DNA from: Thalassolituus sp034111725
GTDB taxonomy: Bacteria; Pseudomonadota; Gammaproteobacteria; Pseudomonadales; Oceanobacteraceae
Reading direction: 5' to 3'
Length of the DNA stretch: 64,000 nucleotides
Assembly: GCF_034111725.1 (NCBI RefSeq)
Contig: NZ_JAWUWR010000055.1
Coordinates: 55,561 to 119,560, forward strand
Shown here: positions 50,775 to 60,626 of the stretch, piece after piece
Numbering within the stretch: the first letter of the stretch is position 1
Layout of the letters: each line of letters starts with the position of its first letter
Translations under genes and position numbers: made by a program
Notes under the pieces: generated by a model
The model's database searches: none
What the model was told of the DNA's origin: nothing
What the model saw: only the letters and a program-made list of their open reading frames with translations

Positions 50775-53486
50775 ATGTTGAAAACATGCTACGGATGGCT
50801 TTGGCGTTTTCTTCTTGCCCTGCTGGTACTTGCAGCACTCGCAGGCGCAGGGCTGTTTTTTTTACCCTCGCTATTACAGCCCATGCTCAACCAAATACTG
50901 CCGCTATTGCTGCGCGACAGTGTGGGGCCGAATAGCGAGTTACACGTCGACCACGTTGGCTGGCGCAATATCAATATTGATCATTTGCGCTTAATGCCCG
51001 ACGCCAACACCCAAATTGATATCAGTAATCTTCAGCTAAATTATGACCCCAAAGACCTGTTACTCGGTCAGCTAGATAGCCTATTCATTGAGCGCATCCT
51101 TGTTAATTTATCGGATCAATCCAGCAAAGACCTACCCGATGCAGCCAGTGTAAACACGGATGCCTTGGCGAAAGCGCAGACGATTGAACTGCCTCGTCTC
51201 GCCGACCTAATGGCATTACCACTTAAACGCATCGACGCACCGAATATCATTATTCAGCACCCGCAGGTCAGCGCTACATTATCTGCCACACTGACACCTG
51301 AACTGTGGCGAGTTAATGGTGATACTCAGCTAAACGACCTGCCTTTACCTTGGCAAATCGAATTGCAGCTCCAACAATCCGGTGACTTACTGCTGATGGT
51401 GTCCGAGAGCGAAACTCTCCTAGCTCAGCTTTATGGTCACTTAGAGCAGAATGACAGCGAAAGTCATCTAACACTCGATCAGCGCACTGATGCTTCCGCC
51501 CTAAGCAAGCGTCTCCCCGCACTCGCCGATTTACCCTTGGCATTGAGCAATCTACATATAAGTGCCGATATTCGCAGCCCGAACACAGTGCGCATTCCCG
51601 ATGATCTCATTGTTCAATTAAAAGCGGATATTCAAAGCGATGCCTTGGCACTGAACGAAGACACTAAAATGGCCGCTACTAAACTCACGGTCAGTATTGA
51701 TAAGGCAAGTGCTGCCGACGACTGGTTGATTGGTGCAGATACCGCGCAACTGAGTCTTTTAATGAAAGTAGCCGATGATGATTGGACACTCACAGCAGGC
51801 CCACTCAACATAAGCTCACGCTGCAATGCAGCACTCAACGAATGCCAACTCAACAGCAAAATTAACACTGCCGTTAAAGGCCCTGCCAGCATGCAGATAT
51901 CCTTGTTGCCCGAGTTGAAATGGCAGCAAGCCACAGGCATCAGCGGCACACTGCCGTTATCAATTAAAGGCACTCAACCCGAGAATTTAAACGCCGAACC
52001 GCCCATTCCAAGCGCCGCGCTGCAAGCCGATGGCAGGCTCGATTTTAACATAAGCAATGACGGACACTGGCAAGTCACCAGCACAGACGGCATTCAGCCA
52101 CGTCTTATTCTAGGGCCTTATCTCGGCTGGCAGACACAGCCATTGAGCCTAACTCTACTGCCGAATTTGAACGTCCATGGTTTCACCGATGAGCGTGGCT
52201 TACCTGTGATCGACGCAGAACTGCTCATTGTAGAAATTGCCGCCTTCGATGTAAGCCAAGGAGACCGTGTCCTACACATTAAACGCAATGAAATTAGCTG
52301 TGAACCTGATCGCCTGAGTAGCCTAATGTTGCTCGATCAGCTGTTAGGTAACTGCGAAATGAAACTACGTTTAGGCAAATCCAAGTGGGATCTATGGCCA
52401 ATTCCCGATATGCAAATTAATGGACCGATTGCGATCACCTACAATCCAACTCGCCAACGCATACTAGCGGACCTAAAACTAAGCGCCGCGAAAAAGCAGT
52501 TCAACCTGCGTACTCACGTAGAACATGACTTACTGCAAGGTACTGGCAGTATGCAATGGCACCTAAACGATGCGCCGCTTGATTGGGGCAAGCTCGGTCT
52601 AGATGACATGGCCAATCTAACCAAAGTGCAACTGCTCGGTGGTTTGCTGTCCGGACAGGGCTGGATCGACTGGCAAGGGCCTAATGCCGAAAATCCAGAC
52701 GCCGAATGGAATATCACACCCGATACCATGCTCCGCGCCGATGGTTTTAATGCCCTGTACGATAACAGCATGGCGCTTGAAGAATGGAATGCCATGCTCG
52801 CCCTGCGCAGACCACAGGGGGGCGACTACCTGCTGGACGCTCAAGTATCTGGGGGCAAACTGGATAACGGTATCGCCCTTAAAAACATACTCGCTCGTAG
52901 CCAAACTCGTATTCCTGCCGACTTCTCCTACGCCTTGGTCGACATCTACGAAATGCACACCGACATACTCGGTGGCCGCGTTTACACCCCATTGATTCGC
53001 TACGACAGTCGTAAAGAAATCAACGCATTCGGTATACGCTTAGATCATATTCAACTGAGTGAACTGGCCAAACTCGAAGCAGACTCTGGCATCAATGCCT
53101 CCGGTGTTTTAGACGGCATGCTACCGATCGTACTTACCCCCGAAGGTCCCATGGTGCCAGGCGGCAACTTATTCGCTCGTGATCCCGGTGGCATTATTCA
53201 ATACCGCAGCAGCGCTGGCGAAGCCCTAAAAAGCAGCGACCAAACCGTCGGCATGGCCATGAACTTACTCGACAACTTCCTCTACAATCAGCTCGAATCT
53301 GGCATTCAGTATCAACCTGATGGCAGCCTCAATATCGCTCTGCAGTTTCAAGGCAAAAATCCTGACTTCTTCGGCGGCCAAGCAACGCATCTGAATATTA
53401 ATTTGGACTATAACTTACTGGATTTATTGGAGAGCTTGCGGATTACCAACGAAGTGGTAGAGAAGGTCGAAGCTAAATATCGGTAA
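50775..53486 (+). CDS. YdbH-like AsmA-superfamily envelope protein
   Basis: 903 aa. One N-terminal membrane helix (LLALLVLAALAGAGLFFLPS) is followed by a very long beta-rich periplasmic region. LLRDSVGPNSELHVDHVGWR, INIDHLRLMPDANTQIDISN and QLNYDPKDLLLGQLDSLFIE are the AsmA/YdbH-type start; the C-terminal section (LSELAKLEADSGINASGVLD, GMLPIVLTPEGPMVPGGNLF, GGIIQYRSS) is the YdbH signature domain, once named dicarboxylate transport domain. In Escherichia coli YdbH, TamB and YhdP share phospholipid transport to the outer membrane. No ynbE or ydbL homologue follows here. Confidence 0.88.
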   Translation: MLKTCYGWLWRFLLALLVLAALAGAGLFFLPSLLQPMLNQILPLLLRDSVGPNSELHVDHVGWRNINIDHLRLMPDANTQIDISNLQLNYDPKDLLLGQLDSLFIERILVNLSDQSSKDLPDAASVNTDALAKAQTIELPRLADLMALPLKRIDAPNIIIQHPQVSATLSATLTPELWRVNGDTQLNDLPLPWQIELQLQQSGDLLLMVSESETLLAQLYGHLEQNDSESHLTLDQRTDASALSKRLPALADLPLALSNLHISADIRSPNTVRIPDDLIVQLKADIQSDALALNEDTKMAATKLTVSIDKASAADDWLIGADTAQLSLLMKVADDDWTLTAGPLNISSRCNAALNECQLNSKINTAVKGPASMQISLLPELKWQQATGISGTLPLSIKGTQPENLNAEPPIPSAALQADGRLDFNISNDGHWQVTSTDGIQPRLILGPYLGWQTQPLSLTLLPNLNVHGFTDERGLPVIDAELLIVEIAAFDVSQGDRVLHIKRNEISCEPDRLSSLMLLDQLLGNCEMKLRLGKSKWDLWPIPDMQINGPIAITYNPTRQRILADLKLSAAKKQFNLRTHVEHDLLQGTGSMQWHLNDAPLDWGKLGLDDMANLTKVQLLGGLLSGQGWIDWQGPNAENPDAEWNITPDTMLRADGFNALYDNSMALEEWNAMLALRRPQGGDYLLDAQVSGGKLDNGIALKNILARSQTRIPADFSYALVDIYEMHTDILGGRVYTPLIRYDSRKEINAFGIRLDHIQLSELAKLEADSGINASGVLDGMLPIVLTPEGPMVPGGNLFARDPGGIIQYRSSAGEALKSSDQTVGMAMNLLDNFLYNQLESGIQYQPDGSLNIALQFQGKNPDFFGGQATHLNINLDYNLLDLLESLRITNEVVEKVEAKYR

Positions 53487-53913
53487 AGGCTTTAGCTGCT
53501 GGCGCAGGCTGGCTAGGTTTTATGCGGCTGAAGCCGCGGGTTTTCTTTTCCTGGGGGCTTCCCCAAGAGCCCCCTTTCCTTTTGCTTTAGATGGGATGGA
53601 TTCGAAGCGTGCTGTAGGAGGGAGTCAACGAACGTTTTTTGTTCGTACTCCCGAGGATAGCTTTGTATCGTAATTCGGCACTGCTCGCTGGCGCTCCCTG
53701 AGTACCTCCTACGGAAAACATACATTTCGTATTAACAAAAAGAACCGCAGCATCAGCCGCAAAACCTCGCCAACACCCACCAGTCTGTCATAAATCCGTA
53801 ACATTCCAACTTCAAACTGCCCCAATCGACACTTCTATGCAGAATCTATAGTCGAAAGCAGGCTACAATCGGGTTTTTACGTTAACTCGACCCGCCCAGC
53901 TAGGAGATCCACC
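53487..53913. other. Intergenic region between ydbH-like and hemB carrying a dispersed repeat
   Basis: 427 bases. A G/C-rich hairpin-like stretch (GCGGCTGAAGCCGC, 53523-53536) follows the ydbH-like gene, then the repeat copy at 53614-53712. The last 150 bases should hold the hemB promoter. A short minus-strand frame across the repeat is not considered a gene. Confidence 0.5.
53614..53712. repeat. MITE-like dispersed repeat, copy 2 (inverted relative to copy 1)
   Basis: Begins GTAGGAG and ends CTCCTAC. 53678-53712 is the exact reverse complement of 22475-22509. The other end, with the hairpin ACGAAC...GTTCGT (here AACGAACGTTTTTTGTTCGT), matches the far end of copy 1 with a few changes. The 99-base length compares with 105 for copy 1. 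No coding capacity. Confidence 0.85.
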
Positions 53914-54924
53914 ATGGCTTTTAACGATGCACAACGCTTCTTCCCAGAAACGCGCTTGCGCCGTATGCGTCGCGATGATTTTTCACGTCGTTTAATGCGC
54001 GAAACTCAGCTGACGGTGGATAGCCTGATTTATCCGATGTTTGTTGTCGAAGGCCACCAAGAACGTGAGCCGATTCCTTCTATGCCTGGAATCGAACGAG
54101 TGTCGATTGATTTACTGGTCGCAGAAGCTAAACATTTATACAAGCTTGGCGTACCAGCGATTGCGCTGTTTCCGGTAACACCCGCCAGTGCCAAGTCGCT
54201 GATGGCGGAAGAAGCCTTTAACCCGAACGGCTTAGCACAACGTGCTGTGCGTGCGATTAAAGATGCTGTACCAGAAATGGGCGTGATTACCGATGTAGCG
54301 CTTGATCCGTTCACCACTCATGGTCAAGACGGCATCATTGATGAAAACGGTTATGTGTTGAATGACCGCACTGTAGAAGCACTAGTACAGCAAGCGCTGT
54401 CACATGCCGAAGCCGGTGCTGATATCGTCGCCCCGTCCGATATGATGGATGGTCGCATTGGCGATATCCGCGAAGCGTTAGAAGAAGAAAGTTTTGTGAA
54501 TACGCGCATCATGGCGTATTCCGCCAAGTACGCATCAGCCTATTACGGCCCGTTCCGCGATGCGGTTGGCTCAGCGGCGAACTTAGGCAAAGCGGATAAA
54601 AAGACGTACCAAATGGATCCAGCCAACAGCAATGAAGCATTGCATGAAGTGGGGCTAGATCTGGCCGAAGGCGCCGATATGGTGATGATTAAACCTGGCA
54701 TGCCGTATTTGGATATCGTGCGTCGTGTTAAGGATGAATTTCAGGCCCCTACCTTTGTTTATCAAGTTAGTGGCGAGTACGCCATGCACAAGGCTGCGGC
54801 TTTGAATGGTTGGTTAGATGACAATGCGGTGATGCAAGAATCGTTACTTTGCATCAAACGCGCCGGTGCCGATGGCATTTTGACCTACTACGCTAAACAA
54901 TATGCGGAGTGGATTAACCGTTAA
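53914..54924 (+). CDS. hemB: Delta-aminolevulinic acid dehydratase (porphobilinogen synthase) HemB
   Basis: 336 aa. Active-site lysines are in RIMAYSAKYASAYYGPFRDA and DMVMIKPGMPYLDIV. The metal segment reads VALDPFTTHGQDGIIDENGY, with Asp and Thr in place of the cysteines of zinc enzymes, so this is the magnesium/potassium-type form found in Pseudomonas. GGAG precedes the ATG. Condenses two aminolevulinate molecules into porphobilinogen in haem synthesis. Ten bases before ppk. Confidence 0.97.
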   Translation: MAFNDAQRFFPETRLRRMRRDDFSRRLMRETQLTVDSLIYPMFVVEGHQEREPIPSMPGIERVSIDLLVAEAKHLYKLGVPAIALFPVTPASAKSLMAEEAFNPNGLAQRAVRAIKDAVPEMGVITDVALDPFTTHGQDGIIDENGYVLNDRTVEALVQQALSHAEAGADIVAPSDMMDGRIGDIREALEEESFVNTRIMAYSAKYASAYYGPFRDAVGSAANLGKADKKTYQMDPANSNEALHEVGLDLAEGADMVMIKPGMPYLDIVRRVKDEFQAPTFVYQVSGEYAMHKAAALNGWLDDNAVMQESLLCIKRAGADGILTYYAKQYAEWINR

Positions 54925-54933
54925 GGAAAGGCA

Positions 54934-57033
54934 ATGAGCGACCAAGATAACAACCTACCTGTTATCGATTTACAGAGCAGCGAATATTACATCAACCGCG
55001 AATTGAGCCATTTACAGTTCAATATTCGGGTATTAGAACAAGCCCTCGACGAGAGTCATCCGATTCTCGATCGCTTGTTCTTTTTATGTATTTTTAGCAA
55101 AAACCTCGATGAGTTTTATGAGGTGCGGGTCGCCAACCTAACTCAGCAATTAGCCTTTGCCCGCGAACAAGCGGGTGCCGATGGTATGCACCCGCAGCAA
55201 GTATTAAGCGAAGTGCATAACCTTTGTAGCGTTACTGTTGAACGTCAGTATGAAATTCTCAACAACACGCTACTACCGGCATTAAAAGAACAAGACATTC
55301 ATTTTTTACGCCGTGCGGAATGGAACGATGAGCAACGCGTATGGGTGCGTTCGTATTTCGACGACAATATCCAACCGCTCATCAGCCCGATTGGATTAGA
55401 TCCGTCGCATCCATTCCCGCGCTTAGTGAATAAAAGCCTTAACTTTATTGTCGCCCTCGAAGGCAAAGACGCCTTTGGCCGCGAAACCGGCTTAGCGATT
55501 ATTCCTGCCCCACGTTCACTTCCGCGCACGGTGCGCTTACCCGATGAACTGACCAGTGGTGGTGATTGCTTTATTTTCTTGTCGTCTATGATTCACGAAT
55601 ACGCTGATGAATTATTTCCCGGCATGACCATTAAAGGTTGTTACCAGTTCCGTGTAACGCGTAATGCCGATTTGGATATCGACCACGACGACACCGCCGA
55701 CTTAGCAACGGCACTGGAAGACGAATTACATTCACGTAATTTCGGCGAAGAAATGCGTTTGGAGGTAGCGGATAACTGCCCAGAAGAACTCACCGACTTC
55801 TTACTAAATCAGTTCAATCTAGAACAGACTGATTTATACCGCGTAAATGGTCCTGTTAATTTGGGCCGCTTAATTGAAGTGATCGGGCAAATTTCTCGCC
55901 CTGATTTGCAATACCCACCATTCACTCCGGGCTTGCCAAAGAATATTAACTTTAAGAAGAGTATTTTCGAGAGCATTCGCTTCCGCGATACCTTGTTACT
56001 GCATCCTTTTGAGTCGTTTACACCAGTGGTCGATTTACTGCGTGAAGCAGCAAAAGACGCTAACGTACGCGCCATTAAGCAAACACTTTACCGCACCGGC
56101 GCCAAATCAGAGATCGTTAACGCGTTAGTGGATGCGGCTCGTAATGGTAAAGAAGTGACCGTTGTTATTGAGCTGCGTGCACGTTTTGACGAAGAGGAAA
56201 ACCTCTATCTTGCTAACCGGCTACAGGAAGCAGGAGCCGTCGTGGTATATGGCGTTGTAGGTTATAAAACCCACGCTAAAATGATGCTAATCGTGCGTAA
56301 AGAAGGCACTAAATATAAACGTTATGTGCATTTAGGCACGGGCAACTACCATGCCGGTAACGCCCGCGCTTATACCGACTATAGCTTTCTAACCTGCGAC
56401 GATTCAATTGGTGAAGACGTACACAAAGTATTCCAGCAATTGACCGGAATGGGCGAAGCGTTACGCATTAAGAAATTATTCCATGCACCATTTACGCTGC
56501 ATAAACGCCTTATTCAGATGATTGATCGTGAAGCCGCTCATGCTCAGGCAGGTAAGCCTGCCCTGATTCGTTTGAAAGCCAATGGATTAACCGAACCTAA
56601 AGTTATTCGTGCGCTATATCGTGCTTCTCAAGCAGGGGCAAAAGTCGATCTTATTATCCGCGGCCAGTGCTGTTTACGTCCGGGAGTTATGGGCGTCTCT
56701 GATAATATTCGCGTGCGCTCTATTATTGGTCGTTTCTTAGAACATACCCGTGTTTTCTATTTTCTTAACGACGGTAACGACGAAATATATGCGGCCAGCG
56801 CCGACTTAATGGAGCGCAATTTACTCCGTCGCGTAGAAACAGCTTTCCCGATTGAGTTTCCGAAACTTAAAGAACGCATGAAGGATGAACTAGAAATCTA
56901 TATGTTGGATAACTGCCAAGCTTGGGATTTACAGCCTGATGGCACCTATGTCCGCGCGCAACCGGGCGCTAACGAACCCATGATAAAAGCGCAGGCGGTA
57001 TTGTTAGAAAAACTCGCCGCTAGCGCTTCTTAA
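54934..57033 (+). CDS. ppk: Polyphosphate kinase Ppk1
   Basis: 699 aa. NRELSHLQFNIRVLEQALDE opens the N-domain; the phosphorylated histidine is in VGYKTHAKMMLIVRKEG, followed by YVHLGTGNYHAGNARAYTDY and, in the second catalytic domain, VDLIIRGQCCLRPGVMGVSD and RFLEHTRVFYF. It makes polyphosphate reversibly from ATP. Convergent with ppx, with a 16-bp terminator stem between them. Confidence 0.98.
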   Translation: MSDQDNNLPVIDLQSSEYYINRELSHLQFNIRVLEQALDESHPILDRLFFLCIFSKNLDEFYEVRVANLTQQLAFAREQAGADGMHPQQVLSEVHNLCSVTVERQYEILNNTLLPALKEQDIHFLRRAEWNDEQRVWVRSYFDDNIQPLISPIGLDPSHPFPRLVNKSLNFIVALEGKDAFGRETGLAIIPAPRSLPRTVRLPDELTSGGDCFIFLSSMIHEYADELFPGMTIKGCYQFRVTRNADLDIDHDDTADLATALEDELHSRNFGEEMRLEVADNCPEELTDFLLNQFNLEQTDLYRVNGPVNLGRLIEVIGQISRPDLQYPPFTPGLPKNINFKKSIFESIRFRDTLLLHPFESFTPVVDLLREAAKDANVRAIKQTLYRTGAKSEIVNALVDAARNGKEVTVVIELRARFDEEENLYLANRLQEAGAVVVYGVVGYKTHAKMMLIVRKEGTKYKRYVHLGTGNYHAGNARAYTDYSFLTCDDSIGEDVHKVFQQLTGMGEALRIKKLFHAPFTLHKRLIQMIDREAAHAQAGKPALIRLKANGLTEPKVIRALYRASQAGAKVDLIIRGQCCLRPGVMGVSDNIRVRSIIGRFLEHTRVFYFLNDGNDEIYAASADLMERNLLRRVETAFPIEFPKLKERMKDELEIYMLDNCQAWDLQPDGTYVRAQPGANEPMIKAQAVLLEKLAASAS

Positions 57034-57050
57034 CAGCACAAGCTTGAAAC

Positions 57051-57088
57051 AAAACGGGCTAACCATTTTCATGGTTAGCCCGTTTTTT
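57051..57088. terminator. Bidirectional terminator between ppk and ppx
   Basis: A 16-base perfect stem (57051-57066 with 57071-57086) closed by a four-base loop TTTC, with A and T runs on either side. Confidence 0.95.
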
Positions 57089-57107
57089 ATGCCGATACAA
57101 ATACGAT

Positions 57108-58616
57108 TTAAGCTACGCTAAGCTTCATGCCTGCCGCGTGTTGATAGTCAACTTCAGCTGCTAGATCAGTCGCGGTTAAAGGATGCTCCTCCAGCCACCC
57201 CTCAGGCATGGCTAAGGTTAAATCATCACCGTTAACCGTTAACACAGGCGTCGGGACTTCATGCGCGTCGCGGCTATGGTTAAGCACCACGGCAATGCGA
57301 AGTAAGCGAATTAACTGCAAGGCTGTGGTTTGCTGACGTTTGGAAAGAACAGCCACTTCTTCTTTTTGAATTTTACGGCGATGGTTACGCACCAGCACGG
57401 CCAGCATAGTTTGCCCTTGGCGAGTAAATCCCAATAAATCGGAATGTTGCAGTAAATAAGCACCGTGCTTATGGAAGCTACTGTGAGCAATGCTCAATCC
57501 AACTTCGTGCAACTCTGCGGCCCACGCCAACGAATTAGAAGCCTCTTTATTCAACGACCAATCGGCTTTCACTTGGCTAAACAGCGCTGCCGCCATGACC
57601 TTAACGCGTGTCGCCTGATTGGTATCGACGTAAAAGCGTTCTTGCAGCGAATCAATCGTACGCTCACGAACATTTTCATGACTAGAGCGCCCAACCAGAT
57701 CCCAAAGAGCGCCTTCACGTAAGGCTCCATCGGAATAGACCATGCGCTTTAAACCAAAGGTTTCAAATACCGCAGTTAATATGGCCAAACCACCAATAAA
57801 CACTTGCCGACGCTCAGGTTTAACACCGCTAATGTTGACGTCATTTATGGTCTCAAACTGTAATGTGAATTCCACCAGCTTGGCCAATCCGTCAGCCGTC
57901 ATACCTTCTTCACTCCAACCATTCTCAATCATGGCTTGCTCAGCCGCGCGAATAGTACCCGAAGAACCAACGGCGCTTTCCCAGCCAATTGTTTTATAGT
58001 TGGCTTCAATATTCAGCAGCTCACGGCGTGCGCCTGCGACAGCTTCTTTAAAACCTTTTTTAGTGATTTTGCCATCCGGAAAGTAGCGCTGCGTGAACGA
58101 CACACAGCCCATATGCAAACTTTCTAGGGCACGCGGCTCAAAACGCTCGCCAATAATAAACTCGGTACTGCCACCACCAATGTCGACCACCAAGCGCTTA
58201 CCGCCATCATCAGCAAGGGTATGCGCAACCCCAAGGTAGATGAGACGCGCTTCTTCGCGTCCAGCAATCACCTCGATCGGGTAACCCAGTACCGCTTCCG
58301 CCTGCTCAATAAACACTTGGCGATTACGAGCTGCACGCAATGCGTTAGTAGCTAATACACTCACCCGCGACGGATCCATGCCCTGTAAACGTTGGGCAAA
58401 TTCACGCAGGCAAACAAGACCACGTTCCATGGCCTCATCCGAAAGAATGCTTTGATTGTCCAAACCCGCTGCTAACTGGACTTTTTGTCCGCGCTTTTCC
58501 AACGTGCGAAGTTCTCCCTGAAACTCCTCCGCAACAACCATATGAAAGCTATTAGAGCCGAGATCGACTGCCGCCATTAACTCCCGTGGCGCATCGGGTG
58601 AAGATGTCATATTCAT
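57108..58616 (-). CDS. ppx: Exopolyphosphatase Ppx
   Basis: 502 aa. The sugar-kinase-like ATPase fold begins MAAVDLGSNSFHMVVAEE; VSVLATNALRAARNRQVFIE, RLVVDIGGGSTEFIIGERFE and SDGALREGALWDLVGRSSHE are the PPX/GppA signatures. The C-terminal part is the HD-like helical domain (AAELHEVGLSIAHSSFHKHG). Degrades polyphosphate from the ends. The start codon at 58616 has a weak ribosome site; an ATG two codons later is equally possible. Divergent from trxA. Confidence 0.96.
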   Translation of the reverse strand: MNMTSSPDAPRELMAAVDLGSNSFHMVVAEEFQGELRTLEKRGQKVQLAAGLDNQSILSDEAMERGLVCLREFAQRLQGMDPSRVSVLATNALRAARNRQVFIEQAEAVLGYPIEVIAGREEARLIYLGVAHTLADDGGKRLVVDIGGGSTEFIIGERFEPRALESLHMGCVSFTQRYFPDGKITKKGFKEAVAGARRELLNIEANYKTIGWESAVGSSGTIRAAEQAMIENGWSEEGMTADGLAKLVEFTLQFETINDVNISGVKPERRQVFIGGLAILTAVFETFGLKRMVYSDGALREGALWDLVGRSSHENVRERTIDSLQERFYVDTNQATRVKVMAAALFSQVKADWSLNKEASNSLAWAAELHEVGLSIAHSSFHKHGAYLLQHSDLLGFTRQGQTMLAVLVRNHRRKIQKEEVAVLSKRQQTTALQLIRLLRIAVVLNHSRDAHEVPTPVLTVNGDDLTLAMPEGWLEEHPLTATDLAAEVDYQHAAGMKLSVA

Positions 58617-58769
58617 GCGTTGACTTGAAATTCTCGTGATAACCCATATCTATAGAAGAATATGCAGGCCAATCGGCGCTACGTCCAGTACAGAATCCAA
58701 TTGATTCCATATCACTGCGGCGTACAATGCGGGTTTGCTATCTTTGATATCCACAGGGGAAATACACTC

Positions 58770-59096
58770 ATGAGCGACAACATTCTGACCGTAACAGACG
58801 ATTCTTTTGACGCCGACGTACTAGGCTCTGACTTGCCAGTACTGGTGGACTTCTGGGCAGAGTGGTGCGGCCCATGCAAAATGATTGCTCCTGTTTTGGA
58901 AGAAATCGCTGAAGAATATGCTGGCAAACTTAAGATTGCTAAGCTGAACATCGATCAAAACGAAGCGACTGCGCCTAAGTTTGGTATTCGCAGCATCCCA
59001 ACCTTAATTCTATTTAAGAACGGCGCTGCTGAAGCGACTAAAATCGGTGCAATGAGCAAATCTGAGCTAGTTGCCTTCATCGAACAAGCGATCTAA
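58770..59096 (+). CDS. trxA: Thioredoxin TrxA
   Basis: 108 aa from the ATG at 58770, with AGGGGA nine bases upstream; a longer frame to 58662 has no family support. LVDFWAEWCGPCKMIAPVLE carries the redox motif WCGPC (Cys33, Cys36), and GIRSIPTLILFKNG the cis-proline. Cytoplasmic disulfide reductase. Upstream of rho, as in most gammaproteobacteria. Confidence 0.98.
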   Translation: MSDNILTVTDDSFDADVLGSDLPVLVDFWAEWCGPCKMIAPVLEEIAEEYAGKLKIAKLNIDQNEATAPKFGIRSIPTLILFKNGAAEATKIGAMSKSELVAFIEQAI

Positions 59097-59116
59097 ATAG
59101 GCCGATTGTCGATTAA

Positions 59117-59154
59117 CCACACAAAAAGGCAAAATACTTCGCCTTTTTGTGTGG
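59117..59154 (+). terminator. Terminator after trxA
   Basis: CCACACAAAAAGGC pairs perfectly over 14 bases with GCCTTTTTGTGTGG around a ten-base loop. The T run lies inside the stem. Between here and rho (59155-59309) is the rho leader, where autoregulation is expected; no clear structure was made out there. Confidence 0.8.
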
Positions 59155-59309
59155 ACATGCCATTTTAATCTGTCTATATTGAATGACGCATCTGAGAATG
59201 ACATCGTCATTTATTATCTCGTTCAAAGATGTCTGCATGGCGGTTCTGCCAGTGCCTCCTTCTTTTGATTTCTTATCAAATTCCAATAACACTGCAATAA
59301 AAATCCCTT

Positions 59310-60572
59310 ATGAATCTTTCTGATCTAAAACTGAAATCCGTTCCCGAACTTCTCGACATTGCGCGAGAAATGAATTTAGAGAACGTAAGCCGTACCCGTA
59401 AACAAGACATCATTTTCGCCGTACTGAAACATCACGCTAAAAGTGGTGAAGACATCTATGGCGACGGCGTCCTAGAAATCCTGCAAGACGGTTTCGGATT
59501 TCTACGTAGCGCTAACAGCTCTTACTTAGCAGGGCCGGATGATATTTATGTATCACCGAGCCAGATTCGTCGCTTTAACCTGCGTAAGGGTGACAAAATT
59601 GCCGGTAAGATACGTCCGCCAAAAGAAGGTGAACGTTATTTTGCCATGCTTAAAGTCGCTGAAATCAACGACGACAAGCCAGAAAACGCTAAAAACAAAG
59701 TTCTGTTCGAGAACTTAACGCCGTTATTTCCAAACGAGCGCTTCATCCTAGAGACCGGTAGTGGCTCCACCGAAGATTTGTCTTCGCGTGTATTGGATCT
59801 AGTCGCACCGATTGGTAAAGGCCAACGTGGTTTGATCGTAGCACCGCCGAAAGCCGGTAAAACCATGCTACTGCAAACTATCGCTCAAGCCATCACTCGC
59901 AATTCTCCAGATGTTGAATTGATCGTACTTCTAATCGACGAACGTCCTGAAGAAGTAACCGAGATGAAACGCTCTGTGCGCGGCGAAGTAGTTGCTTCTA
60001 CGTTCGATGAGCCACCAGCACGTCACGTTCAAGTGGCTGAAATGGTCATCGAAAAAGCGAAACGTTTGGTTGAACACAAACGTGACGTAGTGATTCTTCT
60101 CGACTCAGTAACGCGTCTTGCGCGTGCTTACAACACAGTTATCCCATCATCGGGCAAAGTACTGACCGGTGGTGTTGATGCCAACGCACTAGAAAAACCA
60201 AAACGTTTCTTTGGTGCTGCTCGTAATATCGAAGAAGGCGGTTCATTAACCATTATTGCTACGGCATTGGTGGATACCGGCTCTAAGATGGACGAAGTGA
60301 TCTACGAAGAATTTAAAGGTACTGGTAACCAAGAATTGCATCTTGATCGCAAGATCGCTGAAAAGCGCATCTACCCTGCAATCAACATTCGTCGTTCAGG
60401 TACTCGTCGCGAAGACATGCTGTTTGATGAAGCGGCATTGCAACGCTTATGGATTCTGCGCCGTCTGCTTTCAGAAATGGAAGATGTACAAGGTATCGAG
60501 TTCTTACTTGATAAGCTGCGTCAGACCAAAACCAACGATGACTTCTTCGACTCCATGCGTGGTGGCAAGTAA
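59310..60572 (+). CDS. rho: Transcription termination factor Rho
   Basis: 420 aa. The N-terminal MNLSDLKLKSVPELLDIARE and RNA-binding GDGVLEILQDGFGFLRSANS, YVSPSQIRRFNLRKGDKIAG are followed by the ATPase core: Walker A GLIVAPPKAGKTMLLQTIAQ, Walker B DVVILLDSVTRLARAYNTVI, and the Q/R loops TGGVDANALEKPKRFFGAAR. Hexameric RNA helicase for factor-dependent termination. A strong hairpin terminator follows. Confidence 0.99.
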   Translation: MNLSDLKLKSVPELLDIAREMNLENVSRTRKQDIIFAVLKHHAKSGEDIYGDGVLEILQDGFGFLRSANSSYLAGPDDIYVSPSQIRRFNLRKGDKIAGKIRPPKEGERYFAMLKVAEINDDKPENAKNKVLFENLTPLFPNERFILETGSGSTEDLSSRVLDLVAPIGKGQRGLIVAPPKAGKTMLLQTIAQAITRNSPDVELIVLLIDERPEEVTEMKRSVRGEVVASTFDEPPARHVQVAEMVIEKAKRLVEHKRDVVILLDSVTRLARAYNTVIPSSGKVLTGGVDANALEKPKRFFGAARNIEEGGSLTIIATALVDTGSKMDEVIYEEFKGTGNQELHLDRKIAEKRIYPAINIRRSGTRREDMLFDEAALQRLWILRRLLSEMEDVQGIEFLLDKLRQTKTNDDFFDSMRGGK

Positions 60573-60587
60573 GTATCTTTGGAATAT

Positions 60588-60617
60588 AAAAAAACCGCCG
60601 AAAGGCGGTTTTTTTAT
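60588..60617. terminator. Bidirectional terminator between rho and the TRAP binding protein gene
   Basis: AAAAAAACCGCC and GGCGGTTTTTTT form a perfect stem closed by a GAAA tetraloop, with flanking A and T runs for both strands. Confidence 0.95.
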
Positions 60618-60626
60618 GGCTTAAAT

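Noticed and set aside
53513..53725. Minus-strand 70-codon frame across repeat copy 2
   Set aside because: Same reason: it covers the dispersed repeat and has no counterpart in copy 1.
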